From: Nocardia kruczakiae NBRC 101016
GTDB taxonomy: Bacteria > Actinomycetota > Actinomycetes > Mycobacteriales > Mycobacteriaceae
Assembly: GCF_001612965.1 (NCBI RefSeq)
Contig: NZ_BDBL01000057.1
Coordinates: 1-41,802 of the forward strand
DNA length: 41,802 nucleotides
Direction: 5' to 3'
Positions 34,141-41,802 of the stretch are shown here, piece by piece (the stretch's first letter is position 1; each line of letters opens with the position of its first letter). Both the position numbers and the translations under genes were made by a program. The notes under the pieces were generated by a model. It worked only from the letters and a program-made list of their open reading frames with translations. It had not been told where the DNA came from and did no database searches.

Positions 34141-35583
34141 GTGACCGAAACCAGCACCTTCCTCGATGCCATCGCCCACCTCGACTACAGCATCACCAGC
34201 GACCGCCGCGCCGCGCGCCGGACCTTCACCACCGCACTCACCCACGCCACCCCCGTCGAGCGGGAAGTGCTCGACGCCATGGTCGACACCTTCACCCTCT
34301 ACCCGTTCCACACCGCGCTGCTGCGCTTGGAAGCCGCGTTCCGCTGCGACGAACCGAAGCGGGATCTGCTGGCGCGGTTGCTGCCTGACAGCGACCCCGG
34401 CCTCTACGTGCGCGAGCACCAGGAGCGGATCGCGATCCTGGAACAGCGCGCTAGCGCCAACGGCAGTAGCGTCGAGGAGGAAGCCTTCCGCGACTACGCC
34501 CCACTCACTGCCGCCGAGACCGCGCCGACCTCGATCCGGTTGTGGCGCAACCCGCCCGCCCGCGTCTACCTCGCACCCTCACGGGCGACCGACAAGCCCC
34601 GCATGACGCCCGAACAGATCACCGCCCGTGTCCGCGCGCGCGGCAAGCGCCGACCCGCGCCCATCGAGCCCGACGTGGTCACCGGCTACATCGCCGAGGA
34701 CCTGCACCGCGACACCATGGCCCGCGAGATCGCCCGCACTCGCGCCACCGAGCAACGGTTCCGCGAGCGCGGCCTGCTCGCCGAACCCACACCCTCTCCG
34801 TCGCTGCGGGTGCAGGGCGCGCAGCCGCGTAGCGACGAGGATGTACAGGCGCGGTGGGACCTCGAGTTCGTGCACCACGTCGCCGAACAGCACACCCACG
34901 ACGCCGCGACCGCCGAACCCAGCCGCCGCGTCTCCCACGACAACGCGCTCGCCTACGCCGACGCTCGCACCGGTGTCCGCGGAGACCTGCGGCCGCAGTT
35001 GCCGTTCCACGGCGACAGCGTCGACTACACCCGCGAAGCCATGACCTCGATCTCGGGGTGGCGCTGCGTCGCCTGCTTCATCGAACGCTCCACCCGCGAC
35101 CAGCGTCCCATCCACTCCGTCGCTGGACGGCGGCGTAGCGACGACGGGCTGTGCGACTCCTGCCGCAGCGACGACCGCACCCCGCGCCTGCCCGAACTCC
35201 CCACCGGATTCACAGCCACAGACCTCGCCCGCACCTACTGCCATTTCCTGACCACCACCTACCCGGGTGCCGCGCCCGCCCTGCTGGCCGAGACACGCCG
35301 CCGCGCGCCGCGCTGGCTGACCGCCATCATCGACGAGCACCTTCCCCAGCCCGAACACATCGAGCAGACCCCCGACTCGCAGACCGCCGCCGAAACCCGT
35401 ACGGCACAGGCGACTCCCGCGACGCGGCGCCGTCGCGGCCCGGTGGCCGGTGCCGGGCAACGCCAGGCCCGCTGCGAAGGGTGCACCCGCATCCGCGCCA
35501 TCCACGACGACGGGTTCTGCACCGAATGCCGCGTCTGGCTCGGCCTCGTCACCCCACCCACACGCCAGACCGTCGCCGCCTAA
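34141..35583 (+). CDS. zinc-knuckle protein sharing its cysteine module with the relaxase tail
   Basis: A 480-residue cytoplasmic protein. Residues 1-110 are helical (VEREVLDAMVDTFTLYPFH), 110-290 are charged and partly disordered, and the C-terminal part has two metal modules: CVACFIER followed by DDGLCDSCRSDD (about residues 309-344), and CEGCTRIRAIHDDGFCTECR at the end. The first module and the CHFLTTTYPGAAPALL stretch after it closely match the C-terminal region of the relaxase at 36119, where CLACGLER, DDGLCTTCRDD and CTFITNHHPPAAAL occur in the same order. The start is GTG 34141, chosen because protein composition begins there. Its job is unknown; a transfer-related accessory protein is inferred from the shared module. 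Confidence 0.72.
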   Translation: MTETSTFLDAIAHLDYSITSDRRAARRTFTTALTHATPVEREVLDAMVDTFTLYPFHTALLRLEAAFRCDEPKRDLLARLLPDSDPGLYVREHQERIAILEQRASANGSSVEEEAFRDYAPLTAAETAPTSIRLWRNPPARVYLAPSRATDKPRMTPEQITARVRARGKRRPAPIEPDVVTGYIAEDLHRDTMAREIARTRATEQRFRERGLLAEPTPSPSLRVQGAQPRSDEDVQARWDLEFVHHVAEQHTHDAATAEPSRRVSHDNALAYADARTGVRGDLRPQLPFHGDSVDYTREAMTSISGWRCVACFIERSTRDQRPIHSVAGRRRSDDGLCDSCRSDDRTPRLPELPTGFTATDLARTYCHFLTTTYPGAAPALLAETRRRAPRWLTAIIDEHLPQPEHIEQTPDSQTAAETRTAQATPATRRRRGPVAGAGQRQARCEGCTRIRAIHDDGFCTECRVWLGLVTPPTRQTVAA

Positions 35584-35601
35584 ACGCGCGAGTCTCGATC
35601 C

Positions 35602-35640
35602 CCGGTCCGTCGCGGTGACACCCCTCCCGCGACGGACCGG
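35602..35640 (+). terminator. 13-bp perfect hairpin after the zinc-knuckle gene
   Basis: CCGGTCCGTCGCG (35602-35614) and CGCGACGGACCGG (35628-35640) are exact complements around 13 bases, 18 bases after the stop codon. No T-tract follows. The most stable hairpin in the region; a transcription end or mRNA-processing structure is likely. Confidence 0.55.
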
Positions 35641-35670
35641 CCACCACTCATCCTCTCCTAAGGAGTTCTC

Positions 35671-35790
35671 GTGCACGACCTGCTCATCTTCCTCGTCGGA
35701 CTGCTCATCGGCCTCGCGCTCTCCGGCCACCCGCTCATGACCGTCCCCGACACCCACACGCCGCGCGACGACAAGCGTCCGCGCGACTGA
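35671..35790 (+). CDS. small membrane peptide
   Basis: A 39-residue open frame starting at GTG 35671 with AAGGAG five bases upstream. Residues 3-18 (DLLIFLVGLLIGLALS) form one membrane helix, followed by a short charged tail (PRDDKRPRD). It is too short for family recognition. The strong ribosome binding site, the single clean membrane helix and its placement between two hairpin groups support a real gene. A transfer-linked or toxin-like membrane peptide are both possible. Confidence 0.55.
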   Translation: MHDLLIFLVGLLIGLALSGHPLMTVPDTHTPRDDKRPRD

Positions 35791-35812
35791 CCCGGCCCGC
35801 CGCGCGACCGCG

Positions 35813-35865
35813 GCGCTGTCGCGCTCGCTGCGACAGCGCGGGGCCTGCGACAACCCGCAGGCCCC
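35813..35865 (+). terminator. two tandem perfect hairpins
   Basis: GCGCTGTCGC (35813-35822) pairs with GCGACAGCGC (35830-35839). Immediately after, GGGGCCTGC (35840-35848) pairs with GCAGGCCCC (35857-35865). No bases separate the two structures. They follow the small membrane peptide gene by 22 bases and could end its transcript or form part of a transfer origin. Confidence 0.5.
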
Positions 35866-35934
35866 AGCACCACTGTCCACATTCACTCTCACCCACACAC
35901 CTCTACACTCACTCACCCACCTATTCCACTCACA

Positions 35935-35979
35935 CCCATAACCCCCATAATCCCCATCTCCCCATAACCCCTCACCCCC
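35935..35979 (-). promoter_or_regulatory. six-run G-quadruplex motif upstream of the relaxase gene
   Basis: On the plus strand C-runs of 3, 5, 4, 4, 4 and 5 lie at 35935-37, 35942-46, 35952-55, 35960-63, 35968-71 and 35975-79, spaced by three to five A/T-rich bases (repeated CCCATAA). The minus strand therefore carries six G-runs with short loops, exceeding the four needed for an intramolecular quadruplex. Confidence 0.55.
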
Positions 35980-36118
35980 ATTTACTCACCCACCGCAAAC
36001 CTCTTGCATCGCGGAAGATAAGAATTTCCTTACAACCTGGCGAAATGCGCACTTTTGATACAAACTACCTCCCTTCGACCTCTGGAAATTACTGGCACAT
36101 TGAGCTTGTGATGGATAT

Positions 36119-39100
36119 GTGACGGCGACACTGCACAAAATTCTCGCCGGAGACAGCTACCGCTATTATCTGCGTCAAGTCGCTGCTGCCGACTCGACCG
36201 ACCGCGGGCCGGGAACTTTGGCCGACTATTACTCCTCTCATGGTGAGCAGCCCGGCACGTGGTGGGGCAATGGACTGGCCGCCCTGGACCTGTCATCCGG
36301 CGACGAGGTCACCGAAGAGCAGATGAAAGCGCTGTTCGGTCAGGGCCGGCACCCCGACGCCGAAGCGATCGCCGCGCGCATCATCGCTACCCAAATCGCC
36401 TCGGGGGCCACCGCCGAAGAAGCGAAAGCAACAGCCGAGCGCGCTACGCGTTTGGGCAACCCGTATCGAACTTTTTCCGGGGAAAACGAGTTCCGGAAAC
36501 GGTGCGCGGAGGCATTCGCCGCGCACAATATCGATGCCGGTGTCGATCCTCGGGCGGCGATTCCGGATGAGGTTCGGGCCCGGTTACGCACTGAAGTGGC
36601 GACCGCGATGTTCGCCGAAACCTATGAGCGGCTGCCGTTGGATGATCGTGAGTTGTCGGGGTTCGTCGCGAAGATCTCGCGCCCGAAATCGGCGGCGGTC
36701 GCCGGTTTCGATATCACTTTCTCTCCGGTCAAGAGCGTGTCGGCGTTGTGGGCGATCGCCCCGAAACCGGTCGCCGACCGGATCGCCGCCGCCCACGACG
36801 CCGCTGTGAACGACGCGCTCGACTGGCTGCAGAAGCACGGGATCTTCACTCGCGCGGGCCGCAACGGGGTACGCCAACTCGACGTCGACGGCATCATCGC
36901 CGCACGGTTCATCCATCGCGAATCACGGTGCGGGGACCCGGATCTGCACACCCACGTCGTCATCGCCAACCGGGTCCGCGGCAGCGATGGCCGCTGGCGC
37001 ACCCTCGACGCGGCGGTGATCTACCAGTACATGGTCACCGTCAGCGAGATCTACAACACTCGCCTCGAACACCACCTGCACGCCGATATCGGTGTCGAGT
37101 TCACCGAACGTCCCGGCACCGACCCGAACAAACGCCCCATCCGCGAAATCGCCGGCATCCCGATAGCGTTGATCCGACACTGGTCACGCCGCGACACCAC
37201 GATCCGCCACCGCCTGGGTGAACTGACAGTCGACTTCCACCAACAACTCGGACGTGAACCCACCTCGACGGAAATGTGGCACCTCGCCCAAGTCGCGACC
37301 CTGCAAACCCGGCCAGCCAAACACCTGTCCCGATCCTGGGCCCAGCAACGCCGCGACTGGCATGCCGACGCCGCCACCATCCTCAGCGGGCACAACCACC
37401 TCCACCACCTCCTCGCCACTACCCTGAACCGGCCATCACACCCGCGGCCGAGCCCCGACCAGGCCGCCGTTACCGATATCGCTCGCACGGTCGTGCAGGT
37501 GGTATCGACGCAACGTTCGGTCTGGAACTACCACCACGTCCGCGCCGAAACCGAACGCCGCATCCGCGCGGTCACCAACCGCGACAACTGGGCTTCGGTC
37601 GCCGACGCCGTTGTCGCCGAAGCGCTCTCGCCCCGGCATTCACTCGCACGCACCGACCCCGACATCGCTGCCGAGCCCGCCCTGGCCACGGTGCCCGAAC
37701 CGTTCCAGCGTCGCGACGGCGCCAGCGTCTACACACGCTCCGGCACACAGGACTTCACTTCCGCGCGCCAACTCGATCTCGAACACCGCCTCGCCGAACT
37801 CTCGGTGCAACCCGGCGCACGCACGATCGACGAGAGGTTCGTGACCGCCGCCATCACCGCCTACAACGCCGATCCGGCGAACCACGGCAAGAAACTCAAC
37901 GCCGGCCAAACCGCCATGGTCACCCACTTCGCCACCTCCCCCGCCCGCATCGCCGTCGCCTCCGCACCCGCGGGCACCGGGAAAACCACCGCCATGCGGG
38001 TGCTCGTCGACGCCTGGCGCGTGTCCGGCGGAACAGTTCTCGGCCTCGCACCCGAGGCCGCCCCCGCCGCGATCCTCGCCGAAGCCACCCGCGCACGCGT
38101 GGAAACCGTCGACCGACTCCTGCACATCCTCGACCGACACCGGCCACACCACGACACCGACGAGGTGCGGACGACCCACGATTTCCCAGCCTCCGTACCG
38201 ATGTGGGTCCACCAAATAGACGAGCAGACGCTCGTCATCGTCGACGAACACGTCAAACTGTCGGATCGAAAACGGCTGCAGCTGTTCGAATTCCTCACCG
38301 CCCGTGGCGCCACCGTCCGCGGCGTCGGCGATGACAAACAACTGCCCGCCATCGACGCCGGCGGCGTCGGAATCGACACCACCCACAGCCCCGACACGAT
38401 CACCCTGACGCACGTGGTCCGCTTCGCCGACACCGCCGAAGCCACCGCCGGACTCCAACTCCGCGAGGCAGATCCTGCCGGGTTCGGCTACTACCTCGAC
38501 AACCAGCGCATCCATTCCGGCAGCGCCGCCACCATCGCCGACAAAGCATACGGCGCATGGTTCGCCGACCACCACGCCGGACGCGAAGCCATCATGCTCG
38601 CCCCGACCCACGACATCGTCACCGATCTCAACCGCCGCGCCCGCGCGGATCGCCTCGCCCAAGCCCCCGAAACCCCCTCTGCGGCGACGGCATTGGGCGA
38701 CGGATTGACCGCCTCCGTCGGCGACATCATCTGCACTCGGCGCAACAACCGCCACGTGCGACTCGGTGACACCGACTGGGTGCGCAACGGTTACCGATGG
38801 CGCATCGACACCGTCCACCCCGACGGCAGCCTCACCGTCACCCACTTACACCCCGGCGCAAAACCCGGCGCCGCCACCGTTCTGCCACCCGAATACGTCG
38901 GCCTCCACGTCCGGCTGGGCTATGCGATGACCATCGATTCCGCGCAAGGAACCACCGCCGACACCTGCCACACCGTGCTCACCGGCAGCGAATCCCGCAA
39001 CCAGCTCTACGTCGCGATCACCCGCGGCATCCACGCCAACCACCTCTACGTCCCCACCACCATCGACGCCAGCGAACTGTCGTTCTGGACCGAACCCGCC

Positions 39101-41668
39101 ATCCTTCCCCAAACGGCAGTCGAAGTCCTCCAACACATCCTGGCCCGCGAGACCACCCACACCAGCGCCCACACCGCACTACGCGACGCCCTCGACCCCC
39201 ATCGGAGGCTCGGTCGCGCCGTCGACGTCTACCTCGACGCGATCGGCGTCGCCACCGAACACATTATCGGCGCCGACGCCCTCACCCGCCTCGACCACGA
39301 CGCCGAAACACTGCTGCCCGGCCTCACCAACGCACCCGCCTACCCCGTCCTCCGCCAACACCTGGCCACCCTCGCCCTCACCGGCCAAGACCCCGCCACC
39401 GCCCTACGCGAAGCCATCGACGAACGCGAACTCGACACGGCCAAAGACCCAGCAGCCGTGTTGGACTGGCGACTCGACCCCAGCGGCGCACACTCCACCG
39501 GTACCGGCCCCCTGCCCTGGCTACACGGACTCCCCCCTCAGCTCGCCGACGTGACGATCACGGCTCAGCTCCGCGCACGGCGCCGCATCGTGGTCGACCT
39601 CGCCACCCAGATCACCACCGATGCCCGCGAATGGACCGCGGCCACCGCGCCGGTGTGGGCGCGGCCCCTTCTCGGCAACCCGGAACTCATCGCCCAACTC
39701 GCGGTGTGGCGCGCCGCCAAGCACATCCCCGACACCGACCTACGCCCCACCGGCCCCACCCGCTTCCGCACCCGCGAACGCGACCACCAGACACAACTCG
39801 CCACCCGCGTCACCGACACCCTCGGCGACCTCCACACCGCCACCCACACCTGGCAACCACTCGCCAAACGCCTCGACACCCGCATCACCAGCGACCCCTG
39901 GTGGCCCGTACTCGCCAACCACCTCGACACCGCAGCCGCAGCCGGACTCGACACCGACACACTGCTCACCAACGCCGCCAACCAGCGGCCGCTGCCCGAC
40001 GACATGCCCGCGGCCGCCCTCTGGGCCCGCCTACGTCTGGACCCCTCCGCCCTCGCCACACCCACCGGACAACCCTTACGCCCCGAGTGGACCCCACACC
40101 TGCACGACGTCGTGGGCCGCGCGATCGCCGAACACGTCATCGACGCCCCGGCATGGCCACGCCTGGTCGCCGCTATCGACAACGCCACCGCCGACTGGAC
40201 ACCACACGACCTACTCGCCACCGCATACGAATTGCTCCTCGCCGCCACCGACGACACCACGGCACCACCGCGCGCCGATCAACTCGCCACCGCCCTGGCC
40301 TGGCGCATCGAAATACTCACCCACCCGACACCCGCCAGCGGAAACCCCCACACCTCAAACGAAAACGAGAACCGCATGCCCTCACCTGACCCCGGCCACC
40401 GCGATTCACACCTGGACAACCACACAGCGCGTCCCGCGCCGACCGACATTGTTCACACCATCGGTGAACTGGTCTCCACCGGCCGCGTGGATGAAGCCCG
40501 ACAAGCCTTCACTCGCCTCACCACCGACTTCGACGACACCGAACGCGACATCCTCCGACGCGTCATCACCACCCTGATCACCCGCGCCTATCCCACCGCG
40601 GTAGCGCGCCTACGCTGGGCCGCCGACCGCTACCCCGACCACCGCGCCCTCATCCTCGCCGCCATCCCCACCACCAACCCCCACCTCCACCGACCCGCCA
40701 ACAACACCGAACCCGGACGCGACCCGCGCACCGCAGCACGCGATCACACCGAACGAATCGACCCCGCCCACCGACGCCCGAGCCGCCCCGACCGAGGCCG
40801 CGCATCCTTCGACACCTACAACCACTCCTTCGCCGACATCGACACCGACCCCACCCACATGCCTGTCCCCGAAGGCACCGGCACCACCCGACATCAGCCC
40901 ACCCGCGAAGCCCCAGAACGCGCCGACACCCTCAGCTTCCTCGCCGGCGCCGACCACACCATCGACTACGACCGCTACGCCGTCCCCGACCACCACCACC
41001 TCCCCTGCCTGGCATGCGGACTCGAACGCGCCCGCACCGACACCCAACCCGACCACTGCGACGACGGCCTCTGCACCACGTGCCGCGACGACAACCAACC
41101 CGGCATCCCCGACCACACCCCCGCCGACCACACCACCGCCCGCTGCACATTCATCACCAACCACCACCCGCCCGCCGCAGCACTGGGCTTTCTGCGAAAA
41201 GACTGGCGCCACACCCGAAACCCCGACGAGCGCGCCACCATCGAAACGTTCGCAGACATGCTGCTCGCAGCCGACACTCCACACAACGAGAGCTCAGTAC
41301 CCGATATCCACTTCGACGGCGGATTCGACCCGTCCAACCCCACACACATGCTCACCGACACCGAACTCACCCAGGCCATCGGCACACTCGAACGGCGTGT
41401 TCAACTCGCCGACAACGAAGCGATCATGTACGGGCCAGCACCCGGCACCACCAACACACCGACCGCCATCGATACCGAATGGCTGGAACAAGAACTCACC
41501 GACCTACACGCAGAACTCACACGCCGATCCGGCCTCACAGTCGAACAAGCCGGCGCCGAAGAAACACGACGCGCCCATGACACCCACCACTCCAAAAATT
41601 GGTCGAGATCCGAACAACCCAGCCTCGGCACCCGCGCCGCCGCCGAAGCTGACGGCCCCCAGCTCTAG
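36119..41668 (+). CDS. MobF relaxase-helicase (TrwC/TraA family)
   Basis: A 1849-residue conjugative relaxase. The N-terminal TrwC domain (1-370) has catalytic-tyrosine candidates in SYRYYLRQ (about 13-20), FDITFSPVKSVS, and HUH-type metal ligands in DPDLHTHVVIANR. A RecD/TraI-type helicase follows: Walker A APAGTGKTTAM (about 620), Walker B LVIVDEH with His where most have Ala or Ser, GVGDDKQLPAI, AMTIDSAQGTT, and the arginine motif YVAITRG. The long C-terminal part (about 980-1849) is Pro/Thr/Asp-rich and carries CLACGLER and DDGLCTTCRDD, also present in the protein encoded at 34141. It would nick oriT, bind the 5' end covalently and unwind the plasmid strand. The start is GTG 36119; the ribosome binding site is weak. 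Confidence 0.92.
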   Translation: MTATLHKILAGDSYRYYLRQVAAADSTDRGPGTLADYYSSHGEQPGTWWGNGLAALDLSSGDEVTEEQMKALFGQGRHPDAEAIAARIIATQIASGATAEEAKATAERATRLGNPYRTFSGENEFRKRCAEAFAAHNIDAGVDPRAAIPDEVRARLRTEVATAMFAETYERLPLDDRELSGFVAKISRPKSAAVAGFDITFSPVKSVSALWAIAPKPVADRIAAAHDAAVNDALDWLQKHGIFTRAGRNGVRQLDVDGIIAARFIHRESRCGDPDLHTHVVIANRVRGSDGRWRTLDAAVIYQYMVTVSEIYNTRLEHHLHADIGVEFTERPGTDPNKRPIREIAGIPIALIRHWSRRDTTIRHRLGELTVDFHQQLGREPTSTEMWHLAQVATLQTRPAKHLSRSWAQQRRDWHADAATILSGHNHLHHLLATTLNRPSHPRPSPDQAAVTDIARTVVQVVSTQRSVWNYHHVRAETERRIRAVTNRDNWASVADAVVAEALSPRHSLARTDPDIAAEPALATVPEPFQRRDGASVYTRSGTQDFTSARQLDLEHRLAELSVQPGARTIDERFVTAAITAYNADPANHGKKLNAGQTAMVTHFATSPARIAVASAPAGTGKTTAMRVLVDAWRVSGGTVLGLAPEAAPAAILAEATRARVETVDRLLHILDRHRPHHDTDEVRTTHDFPASVPMWVHQIDEQTLVIVDEHVKLSDRKRLQLFEFLTARGATVRGVGDDKQLPAIDAGGVGIDTTHSPDTITLTHVVRFADTAEATAGLQLREADPAGFGYYLDNQRIHSGSAATIADKAYGAWFADHHAGREAIMLAPTHDIVTDLNRRARADRLAQAPETPSAATALGDGLTASVGDIICTRRNNRHVRLGDTDWVRNGYRWRIDTVHPDGSLTVTHLHPGAKPGAATVLPPEYVGLHVRLGYAMTIDSAQGTTADTCHTVLTGSESRNQLYVAITRGIHANHLYVPTTIDASELSFWTEPAILPQTAVEVLQHILARETTHTSAHTALRDALDPHRRLGRAVDVYLDAIGVATEHIIGADALTRLDHDAETLLPGLTNAPAYPVLRQHLATLALTGQDPATALREAIDERELDTAKDPAAVLDWRLDPSGAHSTGTGPLPWLHGLPPQLADVTITAQLRARRRIVVDLATQITTDAREWTAATAPVWARPLLGNPELIAQLAVWRAAKHIPDTDLRPTGPTRFRTRERDHQTQLATRVTDTLGDLHTATHTWQPLAKRLDTRITSDPWWPVLANHLDTAAAAGLDTDTLLTNAANQRPLPDDMPAAALWARLRLDPSALATPTGQPLRPEWTPHLHDVVGRAIAEHVIDAPAWPRLVAAIDNATADWTPHDLLATAYELLLAATDDTTAPPRADQLATALAWRIEILTHPTPASGNPHTSNENENRMPSPDPGHRDSHLDNHTARPAPTDIVHTIGELVSTGRVDEARQAFTRLTTDFDDTERDILRRVITTLITRAYPTAVARLRWAADRYPDHRALILAAIPTTNPHLHRPANNTEPGRDPRTAARDHTERIDPAHRRPSRPDRGRASFDTYNHSFADIDTDPTHMPVPEGTGTTRHQPTREAPERADTLSFLAGADHTIDYDRYAVPDHHHLPCLACGLERARTDTQPDHCDDGLCTTCRDDNQPGIPDHTPADHTTARCTFITNHHPPAAALGFLRKDWRHTRNPDERATIETFADMLLAADTPHNESSVPDIHFDGGFDPSNPTHMLTDTELTQAIGTLERRVQLADNEAIMYGPAPGTTNTPTAIDTEWLEQELTDLHAELTRRSGLTVEQAGAEETRRAHDTHHSKNWSRSEQPSLGTRAAAEADGPQL

Positions 41669-41802
41669 CAGTACCCGACCCACCTCGAACGTTTCAGTGC
41701 GGCCGACTATCGAAGCGGTCTGAGCTTCAGAGCCCCGACTCGTCACGACTGCCGCAGCATTCGGGCGACGGCCAATGCAAATTATGAAACCAGATCGACT
41801 CG
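41669..41802. other. right window edge, no gene seen
   Basis: The last 134 bases follow the relaxase stop. No start codon with a good ribosome binding site and no hairpin was recognised. Confidence 0.4.

Larger units (their letters stand above)
35791..36118. other. leader of the relaxase gene: tandem hairpins, C-rich tract
   Basis: About 330 bases without a gene but strongly structured: two adjoining perfect hairpins (35813-35865), a G-poor stretch of about 120 bases with the six-run C tract (35935-35979), and an AT-richer segment 36000-36118 that probably holds the relaxase promoter. Position directly upstream of a MobF relaxase is where oriT is often found. Confidence 0.55.

Noticed and set aside
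34579..35916. Minus-strand open frame of 445 codons opposite the zinc-knuckle gene
   Set aside because: Gly/Val-rich shadow; the plus frame has cysteine modules and matches the relaxase tail.
38797..40389. Plus-strand open frame of 530 codons inside the relaxase gene
   Set aside because: Almost entirely Arg/Pro/His, a shifted-frame reading of the C-rich relaxase coding sequence.

Overview
The window is high-GC DNA with dense overlapping reading frames, GTG and TTG starts, and families typical of the Mycobacteriales (Nocardia, Rhodococcus, Gordonia): DUF4192, an ANTAR regulator, TetR and GbsR regulators, a TrwC/TraA-type relaxase and a DUF2786 plus metallopeptidase pair. A nocardial or rhodococcal host is an inference from family content; no marker gene fixes the genus.

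Left part, about 1-16.8 kb: an accessory region under decay. It opens with a Vat-type streptogramin acetyltransferase (cut by the window edge) in the same orientation as an ABC-F ribosomal-protection ATPase, with a divergent TetR regulator. Then follow a crystallin-like protein, a GAF-domain protein, small hypotheticals, a lone NERD domain resembling the N-terminus of PglW-type kinases, an alpha/beta hydrolase and a PAS-ANTAR regulator. A decayed Tn3-family transposase comes next. After it is a GbsR regulator, FAD monooxygenase and alpha/beta hydrolase operon with a 14-bp perfect inverted repeat upstream, the hydrolase being frameshifted. The part ends with an IS110-type transposase remnant and a hairpin whose loop matches a tRNA T-loop.

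Right part, about 17-41.8 kb: the backbone of a plasmid or integrative conjugative element, almost all on the plus strand. It includes two tandem copies of a two-gene cassette, amidoligase with ten CxxC pairs plus class II glutamine amidotransferase-like protein, each pair overlapping by 13 bases. Downstream are a small protein, a zinc-binding protein, a DUF2786 protein and an HExxH metallopeptidase, mostly overlapping. Then come two DprA-like genes (one broken three times), a VOC protein, DUF4192, a large ParB-domain protein, SSB, a zinc-knuckle protein, a small membrane peptide and a MobF relaxase-helicase of 1849 residues. Many intergenic gaps hold perfect hairpins. The gap before the relaxase has two tandem hairpins and a six-run G-quadruplex motif, a candidate oriT or regulatory zone.

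How they may work together: relaxase, SSB and ParB-domain protein suit transfer and maintenance. The amidotransferase would release ammonia from glutamine for an ATP-dependent amidoligase; the target is unknown. Several genes carry single frameshifts, from real decay or from assembly indels.
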